64,000 bases of DNA from Modicisalibacter radicis (GCF_900961225.1 NZ_CAAHFN010000022.1:86799-150798); one strand, 5' to 3'; shown: positions 45,312 to 57,395, counted from the first letter of the stretch. Numbers and translations are program-made. Notes: generated by a model not told the origin, from the letters alone.

Positions 45312-46562
45312 GTGAAACTGCTGCACACCGCCGACTGGCATCTGGGTCAGACTTTCCATGGCCAGGAACGCCACGTCGAGCATCGCGCCTTCCTCGATTG
45401 GCTGCTGGCGACACTCGAGGCGCGGCGCCCCGATGCCCTGCTGGTCGCCGGCGACCTTTTCGACGTGGTCAACCCCTCGCTGCGCGCCCAGGAGCTGCTG
45501 TACGACTTCATCGTCGAGGCGCACCGACGCCTGCCGGCGCTGGACATCGTGCTGATCGCCGGCAACCACGACAGCGGCAACCGGGTCGAGCTGCCCGCCC
45601 CCTTGATGAAGCGTCTCAACACGCATGCCCTGGGCCGGGTGCACTGGCGGGATGACGGCACGCTCGACGCCGCGCGCCTGCTGGTTCCGCTGAGCGATGC
45701 CAGCGGCGAGACCCGCGCCTGGTGCCTGGCGCTGCCTTTCCTGCGCCCGGCGGAAGTGACCGGCCGCACTCGCCCGAGCGGTCCCGAAGACGAACGCCCC
45801 GACTACGTGGCCGGCATCAACGCCGTCCATGAACAGCTGATCGATGCCGCCCGCGAGCGACGCGCCCCCGGCCAGGCGCTGGTCGCCATGAGCCATGCCC
45901 ACCTGCGCGGCGCCGCCGTCTCCGAAGGCAGCGAGCGACCGATCGTCATCGGCGGCGAGGAATCGCTGCCGGCAAGCCTGTTCCCCGCTGACATCGCCTA
46001 TGTGGCGCTGGGCCACCTGCATCGCCCGCAGCAGGTCGGCGAGGCGCGCATCCGCTACAGCGGCAGCCCCATCCCGCTGGATTTCAGCGAGGTCGACTAC
46101 CCCCATCAAGTGGTCGAAGTGATCCTCGAAGGCGAGACCCTGGCGGCCACCGAGACACTGCCGATCCCGCGCAGCGTGGCGCTCGAGCGGCTGGGCCCCG
46201 CCGATCTCGAGGCTGTGCTCGCCGAGCTGGACGCCCTCGAGGAGGACCCCGGGTTGCCGGTCGAGCGCTGGCCATGGCTCGAACTGCGCATCGACCTCGA
46301 TGGCCCGCAGCCCGACCTGCGCGCCCGGGTCGATGCCGCCCTCGAAGGCCGCGCCCTGCGCCTGCTGCGCATCCACACCCGCTACCCCAAGGCACGCGGC
46401 GAAGCGAGCGCTTCGCGCCGCGAGACGCTCGACAGCCTGGGCCCCCGGGCGCTGTTCACCCGCGCCTGGGAAGAGGAATACGGCGAGCCCGCCGACGATC
46501 AGGTGACCCGCGACTTCGCCCTGCTGGTGCAGGACGTGATGGATACCGAGGCCGAGGCATGA
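45312..46562 (+). CDS. sbcD: Exonuclease subunit SbcD (Mre11-like)
   Basis: 416 residues from GTG 45312 (GGGAG 8 bp upstream). Metallophosphoesterase motifs LHTADWHLGQTFHG, LLVAGDLFDVVNPS, LIAGNHDSGNR and later GHLHRPQ. Nuclease half of the SbcCD complex, which cuts hairpins and protein-blocked DNA ends. Overlaps sbcC by ATGA. Confidence 0.95.
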   Translation: MKLLHTADWHLGQTFHGQERHVEHRAFLDWLLATLEARRPDALLVAGDLFDVVNPSLRAQELLYDFIVEAHRRLPALDIVLIAGNHDSGNRVELPAPLMKRLNTHALGRVHWRDDGTLDAARLLVPLSDASGETRAWCLALPFLRPAEVTGRTRPSGPEDERPDYVAGINAVHEQLIDAARERRAPGQALVAMSHAHLRGAAVSEGSERPIVIGGEESLPASLFPADIAYVALGHLHRPQQVGEARIRYSGSPIPLDFSEVDYPHQVVEVILEGETLAATETLPIPRSVALERLGPADLEAVLAELDALEEDPGLPVERWPWLELRIDLDGPQPDLRARVDAALEGRALRLLRIHTRYPKARGEASASRRETLDSLGPRALFTRAWEEEYGEPADDQVTRDFALLVQDVMDTEAEA

Positions 46563-49500
46563 AGATTCTCGCCATTCGCCTCGAGAACCTCGCCTCGCTG
46601 GCCGGCCATCAGGAACTCGACTTCACCGCAGCGCCTCTCAGCGACGCCGGCCTGTTCGCCATCACCGGCCCCACCGGGGCGGGCAAGAGCACCCTGCTCG
46701 ATGCCCTGTGTCTGGCGCTTTACGGCAACACCCCGCGGCTGCGTGGTGCCCGACAGGATCAGGCCCGGGTGCCGGACAGCGGCGACACCGACGTCACCAG
46801 CTTCGACCCCCGCACCCTGCTGCGTCGCGGCGCCGGCCAGGGCCATGCCGAGGTCGACTTCCTGGGTCGCGACGGCCGCCGCTATCGCGCCCGCTGGGCC
46901 GTGCGCCGGGCCCGCGGCAGGCCCGACGGCCGCCTGCAGGGCGCCGAGCAATCGCTCACCGACCTGGACGCCGACCGCCTGCTGACCGCCCAGAAGCGCG
47001 AGTTCGACAAACGACTGCCGGCGGTACTCGGGCTCAATTTCGACCAGTTCACCCGCGCCGTGATGCTCGCCCAGAGCGAGTTCGCCGCCTTCCTCAAGGC
47101 CGACGACAACGCCCGCAGCGAGCTGCTCGAAAAGCTCACCGACACCGCCGAGTATTCGCGGCTCTCCATCGCCGCCTACCAGCGTGCCAAGGCCGCCAAT
47201 CAGGTGGTAGCAGAGCTCGACGCCCGTCTGGCCGACGACCGTCCCGCCGAGCCCGAGGCCCGAGCCGAGCTCGAAGCCAGTGCCGCAGCCACCGAGCGCG
47301 AGCTCGAGGCCCGGCTGCAGGAAGCCAAACGCCTGGAGGCCCGAGCGCAGTGGCATGCCAGCGACGCGCGGCTGAGCGCGGCCTACCGGGAAGGTCTCGA
47401 GCTTCAGCAGCAGGCCGAGGCCCGCTGGCAGGCCCTGGCGCCGGCCCGCACCGATCGGGAATGGCGACGCCTGATCGCCCCCAGGCGCCACCGCCTGGCC
47501 CGCCAGGCCGAACTGCCCGGCGAGATCGCTCGCCTCGAGACCACCCAAGCCCAGACGCATCAGGCCCTGCAAGACGCCGAGGCCGAACGACAGAATGCCG
47601 CCGAGACGCGCGACCGGGCCGAGCGGGCCCTCGCCGAGGCCACCCAGGCCCGCCAGGCGGCCGAGCCGACGCTGCGCCGGGCACGGGAGCAGGCCCAGCG
47701 CCTCGACACCCTCGCCCAGCGATTGGCGGATCTCGAATCAAGCCATGAGCAGCGCCGGCGCCAGGCCCACCAGATCGATGAAACGCGCCGGCAGGCCGAG
47801 ACCCGGCAGCAGGAACACCAGCGCCGTCGCGACCAATGGCAGGCCACCCTGAGCGAGTTGATGGGCGAGCACACCCAGCTCAGCGACGCCCGCCAGGCGG
47901 CGCAGCAGGCTCACGACCGGGCCGCCCGGCGCCAGCTGGCACTGGGTGAGCTGCAGAGCCGCTGGCAGGACGCCGTTCAGACCCGCGAGGCCCGCCAGAC
48001 GCTTGTCCAGCGCCTGGAAAGCGACGAAGCGCTCAAGACCCGGCTGATGGCCCAGGGCCAGGCCGCCCGGCAGCGACTGGATGAAAAGCACCAGCATTAC
48101 GCCAGCGTGCAGGCCTTCGTCGAGCGCAACCGCGCCGTGCGCAGCGAGAGCGTGGCCACGCTGCGCGCGAGCCTCGAGGAGAACATCCCCTGCCCGGTTT
48201 GCGGCGGCCACGAGCACCCCTGGCGCCACCAGCCGCCGGCCACTCCCGAAGCCGCCCAGCTCAAGGCCCAGCAAGCGGAGGAAGACCGCCAGCTGGCCGA
48301 AGCGCAGCGAAACCATCAGCAGGCCCAGGAGGCGCGCGATGAACTGCTGGGCCAGTACCGCGCCCTGGAAGGCTCGCTCGAACGGCAGCGCCACGACCTC
48401 AAGGCCACCGAGCAACGTCTGGCCAAGGCCGAGAAGGCCTTCGCCGAGCAGCCCTTGCATGACGAACTCGAGGCGATCGCTAGCGCCGAGCGCGAGGCCT
48501 GGCTCGCTCACCAGCACCAGCAAAGCGAGCGCGCCCGCCGCCACCATCAACAGGCGCTCGAGGCCCTGGGCCGCGCCGAAACCGAGCTGGCACCGCTCGA
48601 CGAGGCATTGCGCAACGACGAGCTGGCTATCGCCCAGCTGGAGACCCGACGGCAAGGCGTCACCAAGGAACTTGACGACCTGGCCGAGCGACTGCCGCCC
48701 CTCAAGCAAGAACGCGACGGGGTCGCCCGCCAGCTCGAGACCCTGCTCGGCGAGTACGCCAACGCCGATGCCTGGCAGCAACGGCTGGATGAGCGGCAGG
48801 CGCAGGCCGGAAAGGCCCGCGACAGTGCGCTTGCGGCGCTGCACGAGGCCGAGCGCCGCCGGGGCGAGCTCGACCAGCAGGTGCGCCACGAAGCCGCGCA
48901 ACGCCAGACGCTGCAAGAGGAATACGTCCCCCTGGAGCGCGAACTGGCCGAATGGCGCCAGGCGAACCCGACACTCGACGACGACACCCTCGCCCGGCTG
49001 CTGGCCCAGTCCGAGGATGAGGCCGAGCGACAGGATCAGGCGCTTCGCGAGGCTGAAGAGGCCCGCCAGCGTCGCGATGCCAGCCTGAACGAACGCCGCA
49101 GCGCGCTGATCGCGCATCGCCAGGGCCAATCACTGAGCGGGGAAACACCGACCGACAACCAGACCTCGCCAGGCGAGGGTCTGCTGAATGAGGACACCCA
49201 GGACGAAGTCCGCAGCCGCAAGGCGCGGCTTGCCGACGAACAGGCCGCCCTCGCCCCCCTGCAGGCCAGCGCCCAGCAGGCTCGCGACGACGCCGTGCAC
49301 GCCCTGCGCGACGACGACCGCCGCCGCGTCCGTCAGCAAGAGGCCCAGGCCGAACTCGACGTCGCCCGCACCGAGCAGTATCGCTGGGGGCGCATCAATG
49401 CCCTGATCGGTTCCGCCGACGGCAAGGCCTTCCGGCGCATCGCCCAGGCCTACAACCTCGAACTGCTGCTCGACCACGCCAACGCCCACCTGCACAACCT

Positions 49501-49882
49501 GGCGCCCCGCTACCGGCTACGCCGCGGCGGCAGCCCGCTGGGTCTGCTGGTCGAGGATCACGACATGGCCGATGAGCAACGCTCGGTGCACTCACTCTCC
49601 GGCGGCGAGACCTTCCTGGTCTCGTTGGCGCTGGCCCTGGGGCTCGCCTCCATGGCCTCCGGCGAGCTGGCCATCGAATCGCTGTTCATCGACGAAGGCT
49701 TCGGCAGCCTCGACCCGCAATCCCTGGCGCTGGCCATGGAAGCGCTGGACGGCCTGCAGGCCCAGGGCCGCCGGGTCGGCGTGATCTCGCATATCCAGGA
49801 GATGCACGAGCGCATCCCCGTGCAGATCCAGGTCTCCCCGCTGGGCAACGGCGCCAGTCGCCTGACGCTGGTGGGGGCTTGA
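46559..49882 (+). CDS. sbcC: Exonuclease subunit SbcC (Rad50-like ATPase)
   Basis: 1107 residues. Walker A GPTGAGKSTLLDAL near residue 38, long Gln/Glu/Arg-rich coiled coils, zinc-hook CPVCGGHEHP near residue 545, second coil, then SGGETFLVSLALALGLASM signature and Walker B SLFIDEGFGSLD near residue 1040. Length is normal for gammaproteobacterial SbcC. Coupled to sbcD. Confidence 0.95.
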   Translation: MKILAIRLENLASLAGHQELDFTAAPLSDAGLFAITGPTGAGKSTLLDALCLALYGNTPRLRGARQDQARVPDSGDTDVTSFDPRTLLRRGAGQGHAEVDFLGRDGRRYRARWAVRRARGRPDGRLQGAEQSLTDLDADRLLTAQKREFDKRLPAVLGLNFDQFTRAVMLAQSEFAAFLKADDNARSELLEKLTDTAEYSRLSIAAYQRAKAANQVVAELDARLADDRPAEPEARAELEASAAATERELEARLQEAKRLEARAQWHASDARLSAAYREGLELQQQAEARWQALAPARTDREWRRLIAPRRHRLARQAELPGEIARLETTQAQTHQALQDAEAERQNAAETRDRAERALAEATQARQAAEPTLRRAREQAQRLDTLAQRLADLESSHEQRRRQAHQIDETRRQAETRQQEHQRRRDQWQATLSELMGEHTQLSDARQAAQQAHDRAARRQLALGELQSRWQDAVQTREARQTLVQRLESDEALKTRLMAQGQAARQRLDEKHQHYASVQAFVERNRAVRSESVATLRASLEENIPCPVCGGHEHPWRHQPPATPEAAQLKAQQAEEDRQLAEAQRNHQQAQEARDELLGQYRALEGSLERQRHDLKATEQRLAKAEKAFAEQPLHDELEAIASAEREAWLAHQHQQSERARRHHQQALEALGRAETELAPLDEALRNDELAIAQLETRRQGVTKELDDLAERLPPLKQERDGVARQLETLLGEYANADAWQQRLDERQAQAGKARDSALAALHEAERRRGELDQQVRHEAAQRQTLQEEYVPLERELAEWRQANPTLDDDTLARLLAQSEDEAERQDQALREAEEARQRRDASLNERRSALIAHRQGQSLSGETPTDNQTSPGEGLLNEDTQDEVRSRKARLADEQAALAPLQASAQQARDDAVHALRDDDRRRVRQQEAQAELDVARTEQYRWGRINALIGSADGKAFRRIAQAYNLELLLDHANAHLHNLAPRYRLRRGGSPLGLLVEDHDMADEQRSVHSLSGGETFLVSLALALGLASMASGELAIESLFIDEGFGSLDPQSLALAMEALDGLQAQGRRVGVISHIQEMHERIPVQIQVSPLGNGASRLTLVGA

Positions 49883-49981
49883 GCCCGCCGGTTGGCGAAC
49901 GCTCACCTTGAGCAAGGCAAGAGCGCAGCGGAAACCGGGCAGAAACGTCTCTGACCAGCGGCAACGGCCAGGCCCTTTCAC

Positions 49982-50001
49982 GCCGTGCCCGAAGGCACGG
50001 C
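49982..50001. terminator. Hairpin between convergent sbcC and wrbA
   Basis: GCCGTGCC/GGCACGGC 8-bp stem; on the minus strand the loop is TTCG, a stable tetraloop. Only a short T-rich stretch follows on the plus strand, so termination strength is uncertain. Confidence 0.5.
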
Positions 50002-50035
50002 ATTCTGGCCTCTTTCGAAGTGCCTCGAACGGCGT

Positions 50036-50641
50036 TCAGCCGGCGAGCCTGGCGGTCAGCCTGGCCACATGCTCGCCCTGGAAGCGGGCGATGGTCAGCT
50101 CGTTTTCGCTGGGCTGGCGGCTGCCGTCGCTACCGGCCAGGGTCGTCGCGCCGTAGGGGGTACCGCCGGACACTTCGTCGAGTTCGGTCAGCGCCGCGCA
50201 GGAGTAAGGCACGCCAACCACCACCATGCCCAGGTGGAACAGCATGGTGTGGATCGAGGTCAGGGTGGTTTCCTGGCCGCCGTGCTGGCTGGCCGTGGAG
50301 GTGAAGGCACTGCCGACCTTGCCGATCAGCTTGCCCTGGGCCCAGACGCCGCCGGTCTTGTCCCAGAAGTTGCGCATCTGCGAGGCCATGTTGCCGTAGC
50401 GGGTGGGCGTGCCGATGATGATCGCGTCGTAGTCGATGAGTTCATTGGGGTCGTCGATCAGCGGCGCTTGCTGATCGCGCTTGTAGCCCGCCTGCTCGGC
50501 GACATCGTCGGGCACCAGCTCGGCGACGCGGCGGATGTCGACCTCGCTGCCGGCGACGCCGCGGGCGCCCTCGGCGACGGCGTTGGCCATGGTCTCGATA
50601 TGCCCGTAGCTCGAGTAGTAGATCACCAGGATGCGGCTCAT
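50036..50641 (-). CDS. wrbA: NAD(P)H:quinone oxidoreductase WrbA
   Basis: 201 residues, tetrameric flavodoxin-fold enzyme reducing quinones by two electrons. FMN phosphate loop [20 protein letters not shown] and the WrbA-specific [19 protein letters not shown] and [15 protein letters not shown]. Monocistronic, convergent with sbcC. Confidence 0.95.
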   Translation of the reverse strand: MSRILVIYYSSYGHIETMANAVAEGARGVAGSEVDIRRVAELVPDDVAEQAGYKRDQQAPLIDDPNELIDYDAIIIGTPTRYGNMASQMRNFWDKTGGVWAQGKLIGKVGSAFTSTASQHGGQETTLTSIHTMLFHLGMVVVGVPYSCAALTELDEVSGGTPYGATTLAGSDGSRQPSENELTIARFQGEHVARLTARLAG

Positions 50642-50782
50642 GACAGCTCCTTACTTAGCAGGTGAATGTTTATACCATCATCAAGATGGTTCACCCCGCA
50701 AGCCCGGTCAAAAGCGCTGCCGGCTCGACTGGCACGCATGTTAGGCTGGACCAAACAGTCCCGGAGCCCCATCGGAGCCCCC

Positions 50783-51940
50783 ATGAAATCCGCTCAGCAA
50801 CTGCTCGAGACCCTCGTCGGCCATGCCAGCGTGTCGCGCGACTCCAACCTGGAGCTGATCCGCTTCATCGAAGGCTACCTCGACGAATTCGAACTGCCCT
50901 ATCAACGCATCGAGAACGACGACGGCACCAAGGCCAACCTGCTGGCGCGCATCGGCCCCAGGGTCGAAGGCGGCGTCGTCCTGTCGGGGCATACCGATGT
51001 GGTGCCGGTGGACGGCCAGCCCTGGACCAGCGACCCGTTCACGCTCACCGATCGTGGCGACGACCGGCTCTACGGTCGCGGCAGTTGCGACATGAAGGGC
51101 TTCATCGCCTGCGCGCTGGCCCAGGTGCCGCGCTGGGTGGAGCAGGATCTCGCCCGGCCGATCTATCTGGCGCTCTCCTACGACGAGGAGGTCGGCTGCG
51201 TCGGCGCACCGCGGCTGATCGAGGCGCTGATGGCCGACGAGCCCCGCCCCGCCGCGGTGATCGTCGGCGAGCCGACGCTGATGGCGCCGGTGGTCGCGCA
51301 GAAGGGCATCACCAATCTGCGCACCACGGTGAGCGGTCGCGAAGCGCACTCCAGCCAGGTCAACCAGGGCGTCTCGGCGATCCACGTCGCCGCTCGCCTG
51401 GTCGCTCGGATCGAGGAGATCATGGCCGAGCTGACCGCCGAGGGTCGCATCGACGAAGCGTTCAACGTCGCCCACTCCAGCCTGCATGTGGGCAGGATCC
51501 AGGGCGGCACGGCGATCAACATCACCGCCCGCGAGTGCCGGTTCGACTGGGAGATCCGCCATCTCCCCGAGGATGGCTTCGAGACGGTCTTCGCCCGTTT
51601 CGACGAGTACGCCCGCTCCCTGGAGGCCGAATTGCGCGAGCGTGCGCCCCAGGTGAGCATTCGCACCGAGAATCTCACCGCCACCGTGCCGGCTCTGGCC
51701 GACCGCGACAACGCCGCGGCATTGTCGCTGTGCCGCGAACTGCTCGGCGAGCGCGACAGCGAGGCGGTGGCCTACGCCACCGAGGCCGGCCAGTTCCAGC
51801 ACGCCGGCCTGGCCACCGTGATCTGCGGCCCGGGCAGCATTGCCCAGGCCCACCAGCCTGACGAATACCTCGAAAAGGCCCAGCTCGATGCCGGTGCAAC
51901 CTTCATGCAGCGCCTGGGCGATCGCCTGGCGAGCCGCTGA
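50783..51940 (+). CDS. argE: Acetylornithine deacetylase (M20 family)
   Basis: 385 residues. Arginine synthesis: N-acetylornithine to ornithine. Zinc ligands and catalytic acid in VLSGHTDVVPVDGQPW, YGRGSCDMKGFIAC, SYDEEVGCVGAPRL, and ATEAGQFQHAGLATVICGPG near the C-terminus. GGAG 6 bp before ATG 50783. ArgE versus a related N-acyl amino acid deacylase is judged by overall pattern. Confidence 0.88.
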   Translation: MKSAQQLLETLVGHASVSRDSNLELIRFIEGYLDEFELPYQRIENDDGTKANLLARIGPRVEGGVVLSGHTDVVPVDGQPWTSDPFTLTDRGDDRLYGRGSCDMKGFIACALAQVPRWVEQDLARPIYLALSYDEEVGCVGAPRLIEALMADEPRPAAVIVGEPTLMAPVVAQKGITNLRTTVSGREAHSSQVNQGVSAIHVAARLVARIEEIMAELTAEGRIDEAFNVAHSSLHVGRIQGGTAINITARECRFDWEIRHLPEDGFETVFARFDEYARSLEAELRERAPQVSIRTENLTATVPALADRDNAAALSLCRELLGERDSEAVAYATEAGQFQHAGLATVICGPGSIAQAHQPDEYLEKAQLDAGATFMQRLGDRLASR

Positions 51941-51978
51941 CCAGTGTGCCGATGTCACACCTTGGTGACATTGCCCAA

Positions 51979-51989
51979 ATGTTGAACAT
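51979..51989. promoter_or_regulatory. Predicted GntR/FadR operator upstream of its own gene
   Basis: ATGTT-G-AACAT, a perfect 11-bp palindrome about 40 bp before the regulator start; the same core recurs at 54694-54708 upstream of the dehydratase gene. Confidence 0.65.
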
Positions 51990-52028
51990 ATGTCAGCGTG
52001 AATCAAACACTGGTTGGAAACGCTTAAC

Positions 52029-52790
52029 GTGAAGGCAAAGCAACGCAAGTCACCGCTGCGACCCAGTGTCGCCGAGGCCCTTGCCGAATCCATCTTTTCC
52101 GGGCATTACCAGCCCGGCGACTTCGTCCCCAAGGAACTCGCGCTGTGCGAACAGTTCGCCATCAATCGCTCGGCGGTGCGCAGCGACCTGCGTCAGCTGG
52201 TCGACGTGGGGATCATCGAGCGCATTTCGGGCCACGGCTCCAAGGTTCGCGAATACGCCGACTGGAACATCCTCGATCCGCAGGTCACCGCCTGGATGAC
52301 CCGCTACGCGGCGCCCAACCCCAAGGTCCAGCGCGAGATCCTGACCTTCCGCCTCGACGTCGAACCCTACGTCGCGATGACCGCCGCCAAGCGCGCCACG
52401 GCGCGCGATCTGGTGGCGATCGAGGAAGCCTACGAAGGCATGGGCCAGTACCTGCACAACGCCGATAGCGGCGAGGAGCGCCGGCTGCACAGCGATTACG
52501 ACGTGGCCTTCCACGAGGCGATCTTCAAGGCGACCCACAACATCGTCTGGGCGCAGCTCTCGCATATCCTGCGCCCTTCCATTTACCTGCTGGTGTCGAT
52601 GTCCAACGTCAGCGAGACCGACGACCCCGCCGAGAGCCTGGAGCGTCACCGGCGGTTGATGGAATGCATCCGCGCCCGCCAGCCGCGCGAGGCGTTCCGC
52701 GCGGCCCAGGCGGTGCTCGCCGGCACCGCCAAGGCGCTCGGCCTGGAAGCCCCCGAGACGTCGCTGGGACGCAGCGTGGAGCTCGACTGA
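52029..52790 (+). CDS. FadR/GntR-family regulator with FCD domain, pentose locus
   Basis: 253 residues from GTG 52029; a TTG at 52014 is also possible. Winged helix PSVAEALAESIFSGHYQPGD and NRSAVRSDLRQLVDVGIIER, then an all-helical FCD ligand domain with metal-binding residues in RLDVEPYVAMTAAKRAT, DVAFHEAIFKATHN and LERHRRLMECI. Typically represses aldonate catabolism and releases with a sugar acid. Convergent with the dehydratase; operator palindromes mark its likely targets. Confidence 0.85.
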   Translation: MKAKQRKSPLRPSVAEALAESIFSGHYQPGDFVPKELALCEQFAINRSAVRSDLRQLVDVGIIERISGHGSKVREYADWNILDPQVTAWMTRYAAPNPKVQREILTFRLDVEPYVAMTAAKRATARDLVAIEEAYEGMGQYLHNADSGEERRLHSDYDVAFHEAIFKATHNIVWAQLSHILRPSIYLLVSMSNVSETDDPAESLERHRRLMECIRARQPREAFRAAQAVLAGTAKALGLEAPETSLGRSVELD

Positions 52791-52826
52791 CCCGCACGCC
52801 GAGCACCCGTGCACGCAACGGTCCGC

Positions 52827-54632
52827 TCAGTGGTTGTCGCGCGGCGGCGACCGGCGCGCCACGTCGCGGTACCTGGTCGCCGGTTCCAGGGTCATGCCGC
52901 GATCGAGCGGTTCCACCAGGCTGCGCTGGATCTCCTGCCACGGCGTCTGGTGCGCCGGATACGCATAGCCGCCGCGGGCGGCCAGTGCATCGCGGCGCGC
53001 CTCGAGGGTGGCCGCGTCGAGCAGTAGATTGGCCTCGCCGCGACGCAGGTCGATGCGGATGCGATCGCCGGTCTCCAGCAGCGCCAGGCCCCCGCCCGTC
53101 GCCGCCTCCGGCGAAGCGTTGAGGATCGATGGCGACCCGGACGTGCCCGACTGTCGCCCATCGCCGATGCACGGCAGCGACTCGATGCCCTGCCGGATCA
53201 GCGCCTCGGGCGGCTGCATGTTGACCACCTCGGCACTGCCCGGATGCCCCACCGGCCCGGCGCCGCGCATGATCAGGATGGTGTTCTCGTCGATCGTCAG
53301 GTCGGGGTCGTCGATGCGTGCGTGGTAATCCTCGGAACCGTCGAACACCACCACCCGCCCCTCGAAGGCGTCGGGGTCCTCGGCGCGACTCAGGAAGCGC
53401 CGGCGGAACTCGGTGGCGATCACGCTGGTCTTCATCAGCGCCGAATCGAACAGGTTGCCCTTGAGATTGATGAAGCCGGCGGCCTCGACCAGCGGATTGG
53501 CGTAGCGGCGGATGACATCGTCGTCGGTCGTCTCGCGGCCCGCGGCATTCGCCGCCAGGCTTCGCCCGTTGACGGTGCGCACCTCGCCGTGCAGCTTGCC
53601 GGCGCCGAGCAGCTCGCCGATCACCGCCGGCACGCCGCCGGCGCGATGGAACTCCTCGGAGAGATAGAGGCCCGCCGGCATGACATTGGCCAGCAGCGGA
53701 ATCGGGTGACCCAGGCGCTGCCAGTCGTCGTTGTCGATCTCGACCCCGGCGTGGCGGGCGATGGCGTTGATGTGCACCGGCGCGTTGGAGGAACCGCCCA
53801 GTGCCGAGCACACCACGATGGCGTTCTCGAACGCCTCGCGGGTCAGGATGTCGCTGGGCCGCAGATCCTCCCAGACCATCCCGACGATGCACTCGCCGGT
53901 CTGGTAGGCGACCATCGAGCGCTCCTTGTAGGGCGCCGGGATCATCGCCGAGCCCGGCAGGCTCATGCCCAGCGCCTCGGCCATCGAGTTCATGGTCGAG
54001 GCGGTGCCCATGGTGTTGCAGTGGCCCACCGAGGGCGCCGAATCGGTGATCCGGGCGAGGAATTCGGGGTATTCGATGTCGCCGGCCGCCAGGCGCTTGC
54101 GCAGCTCCCAGACCACGGTGCCCGAGCCCACCCGCTCGCTGCCCCGCCAGCCGTTGAGCATCGGCCCGCCGGAGAGCACGATCGCCGGGATGTTGACCGT
54201 GGCCGCCGCCATCAGGCAGGCCGGCGTGGTCTTGTCGCAGCCGGTGGTCAACACCACCCCGTCGAGCGGATAGCCATGGAGTATCTCGACCAGTCCCAGG
54301 TAGGCCAGGTTGCGATCCAGCGCCGCCGTCGGCCGCCGCACGTTCTCGTGGATCGGATGCAGGGGAAACTCGAACGGCACGCCGCCGGCGGCGCGGATGC
54401 CGTCCTTGACCCGCTTGACCAGTTCGATGTGGTGACGATTGCAGGGCGTGAGATCGGACCCCGACTGGGCGATGCCGATGATCGGCTTGCCGCTGGTCAG
54501 CTCGTCCAGGGTAATGCCGTAGTTCATGTAGCGTTCGATGCACAGCGCGGTGGTCCCCGGATGCTCGGGGTTGTCGAACCACCAGCGCGAGCGCAGTTGC
54601 TCGGGTGTCATGCGGCGTGACTCGTTGGCCAT
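52827..54632 (-). CDS. IlvD/Edd-family aldonate dehydratase (probable D-xylonate/L-arabinonate dehydratase)
   Basis: 601 residues; converts a pentonate to 2-keto-3-deoxypentonate, using an iron-sulfur cluster and Mg2+. Cluster cysteines are visible in [27 protein letters not shown] and [12 protein letters not shown]. The N-terminal [11 protein letters not shown] and [10 protein letters not shown] mark the pentonate subgroup over IlvD and Edd. Start ATG 54632 with AAGGAGC 5 bp upstream. Last gene of the transporter-dehydratase run. Confidence 0.87.
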   Translation of the reverse strand: MANESRRMTPEQLRSRWWFDNPEHPGTTALCIERYMNYGITLDELTSGKPIIGIAQSGSDLTPCNRHHIELVKRVKDGIRAAGGVPFEFPLHPIHENVRRPTAALDRNLAYLGLVEILHGYPLDGVVLTTGCDKTTPACLMAAATVNIPAIVLSGGPMLNGWRGSERVGSGTVVWELRKRLAAGDIEYPEFLARITDSAPSVGHCNTMGTASTMNSMAEALGMSLPGSAMIPAPYKERSMVAYQTGECIVGMVWEDLRPSDILTREAFENAIVVCSALGGSSNAPVHINAIARHAGVEIDNDDWQRLGHPIPLLANVMPAGLYLSEEFHRAGGVPAVIGELLGAGKLHGEVRTVNGRSLAANAAGRETTDDDVIRRYANPLVEAAGFINLKGNLFDSALMKTSVIATEFRRRFLSRAEDPDAFEGRVVVFDGSEDYHARIDDPDLTIDENTILIMRGAGPVGHPGSAEVVNMQPPEALIRQGIESLPCIGDGRQSGTSGSPSILNASPEAATGGGLALLETGDRIRIDLRRGEANLLLDAATLEARRDALAARGGYAYPAHQTPWQEIQRSLVEPLDRGMTLEPATRYRDVARRSPPRDNH

Positions 54633-54693
54633 GTCAGCTCCTTTTCCTTGCGGGGCGCCGGGATTGGCAGAACGTAAGTCAAACATATCTTCC

Positions 54694-54708
54694 GTATGTT
54701 CAACATAC
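54694..54708. promoter_or_regulatory. Predicted GntR/FadR operator before the dehydratase gene
   Basis: GTATGTT-C-AACATAC, a perfect 15-bp palindrome 60-75 bp before the dehydratase ATG and downstream of the ATPase stop. Core ATGTTNAACAT equals the site in front of the regulator gene. A half site ACATAT adjoins it. Confidence 0.7.
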
Positions 54709-54718
54709 GCCGATAGCC

Positions 54719-55747
<1,029 letters not shown>

Positions 55748-55751
55748 GGGG

Positions 55752-57392
55752 TCATCCTCTTGGTAAGTCGTTGCCGGTCGCCTGCGACTCGGACCGGATG
55801 TAGCGAAACGCGCTGAAGTCGGCCGGCAGGCCGCGACCGCTGATATCGTGCGCCGCCATGCCCAGGAAAGTGCCGGTGAAGTAGCCGTGGGCACGCCCCG
55901 CCCCCTCGTCGGACAGCACCCCGGCATCCAGCGTCGGCCCGACCGCCTGCCACTCGCCGGCACCCTCGGCGTAGCGAAACCGGAGGCTGGCGCCGTCCAG
56001 CGTCAGGCCCAGGCGCACGGGAGTGCTCTCGTCGAGCGTCACCGGCGAGGCCAGGGGGAAGTCGAGATCGCCGCTCGGCCAGTTGTCGGCGCAGCTCAGG
56101 ATCGTCAGCACGCGCTGGCCGGCAGCGTCCCGGGTGACCGCCAGGTAGTGGAACTTGAAGCGGTTGTAGTAGGCGATCAGCCCGGCGCACTGCTGGTAAT
56201 CCTCGGGGGCGAATTCGAGCGTGGTCTCCGCCGCGCAAACGAAGGCATCGCGACGCCGCGCGACCAGCGCCTGCTCGAACCACGAGCCCGGCGACTGGCG
56301 GCCGTATAGCCGCAGGTAGCCGGGTCGCTCGGTCAGCGAGAACAGTCGCTCGGGATAGGGTGTGCGTAACCACTGAAAAGCCATCGGCAACGTCGCGGTC
56401 TCGAAGACGTGGCACTCCTCGCGCTCGGGAAGCCGGGGCGTCGCGCCGTCCGGCGCCGCCAGTTCAGCCGCCGGGGTGTTGCCGCCGGTCGCCAGGCGCA
56501 GCCAGCCATCGTCGTCCCAGCGAACCCGCTGCAGCGCCGTTTCGCGGCCCAGCGGCGAACGCTGGGTGCCCGGCAGCGGCCGACCGCAGAGATGCACCAG
56601 CCAGGTCTCGCCCGCCGGCGTATCGACCAGGTCGGCATGACCCGCACGCTGCAGCGCGAGGTGCTCGCCCCCCCGCGAGGTCAGCACCGGGTTGTCCGGG
56701 TGCACCTCGTAGGGGCCGGTGATCGATCGCGACCGGGCCATGGTCACCGCATGGCCGTAGCCCGTGCCGCCCTCGGCGACCAGCAGGTGATACCAGCCGT
56801 CGCGCCGATACAGGTGCGGGCCTTCGGTCAGTTTCATCTCGGTACCGGCGAAGATCGTATGGATCGGGCCGGTCAGCGTCTGCGCCTGCGCGTCGTACTC
56901 CTGCAGCACGATGCCGCCGAAGCGATCCGGGCCGGCCGCCTGGCGATAGTCCCATTTCAGGTTGAGCAGCCAGTGGCGGCCATCGTCGTCATGGAACAGC
57001 GACGGATCGAAGCCGCTGGCGTTGAGAAACACCGGATCGCTCCACGGGCCCTCGATGCTCGGCGCGCTGACCAGGTAGTTGAGACCATCCTTGAAGTGGC
57101 CCTCGTAGCGCTTCATGTCGGTATAGATCAGCCAGAAGCGGCCCTGCGCATGGCTCAGGCAGGGCGCCCAGATGCCGCAGGAGTCGGGATTGCCGCGCAT
57201 GTCGAGCTGTGCCGGGCGCTCGAGCGGCCGACGCACCAGCCGCCAGTTGACCAGGTCCGTCGAATGATGGATCTGTACCCCGGGATACCATTCGAAGGTC
57301 GAGGTGGCGATGTAGTAATCCTCGCCCACCCGGCAGATCGAGGGGTCCGGGTTGACCCCCGGGAGAACGGGATTGGTGAACGTGACGGCCAT
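55752..57392 (-). CDS. GH43 beta-xylosidase/arabinofuranosidase
   Basis: 546 residues without a signal peptide, so cytoplasmic, acting on imported xylo- or arabino-oligosaccharides. Starts [20 protein letters not shown] (catalytic base Asp) with the five-bladed propeller, general acid Glu near [14 protein letters not shown], and a C-terminal beta-sandwich domain (GH43 subfamily with XynB/YagH). Placed between permease and ATPase genes; the frame stops 4 bp before the ATPase. Confidence 0.9.
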   Translation of the reverse strand: MAVTFTNPVLPGVNPDPSICRVGEDYYIATSTFEWYPGVQIHHSTDLVNWRLVRRPLERPAQLDMRGNPDSCGIWAPCLSHAQGRFWLIYTDMKRYEGHFKDGLNYLVSAPSIEGPWSDPVFLNASGFDPSLFHDDDGRHWLLNLKWDYRQAAGPDRFGGIVLQEYDAQAQTLTGPIHTIFAGTEMKLTEGPHLYRRDGWYHLLVAEGGTGYGHAVTMARSRSITGPYEVHPDNPVLTSRGGEHLALQRAGHADLVDTPAGETWLVHLCGRPLPGTQRSPLGRETALQRVRWDDDGWLRLATGGNTPAAELAAPDGATPRLPEREECHVFETATLPMAFQWLRTPYPERLFSLTERPGYLRLYGRQSPGSWFEQALVARRRDAFVCAAETTLEFAPEDYQQCAGLIAYYNRFKFHYLAVTRDAAGQRVLTILSCADNWPSGDLDFPLASPVTLDESTPVRLGLTLDGASLRFRYAEGAGEWQAVGPTLDAGVLSDEGAGRAHGYFTGTFLGMAAHDISGRGLPADFSAFRYIRSESQATGNDLPRG

Positions 57393-57395
57393 GCC

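Noticed and set aside
45060..46376. Large minus-strand frame opposite sbcD
   Set aside because: Antisense shadow of sbcD; only its last stretch (45060-45190) lies outside and is not assignable.
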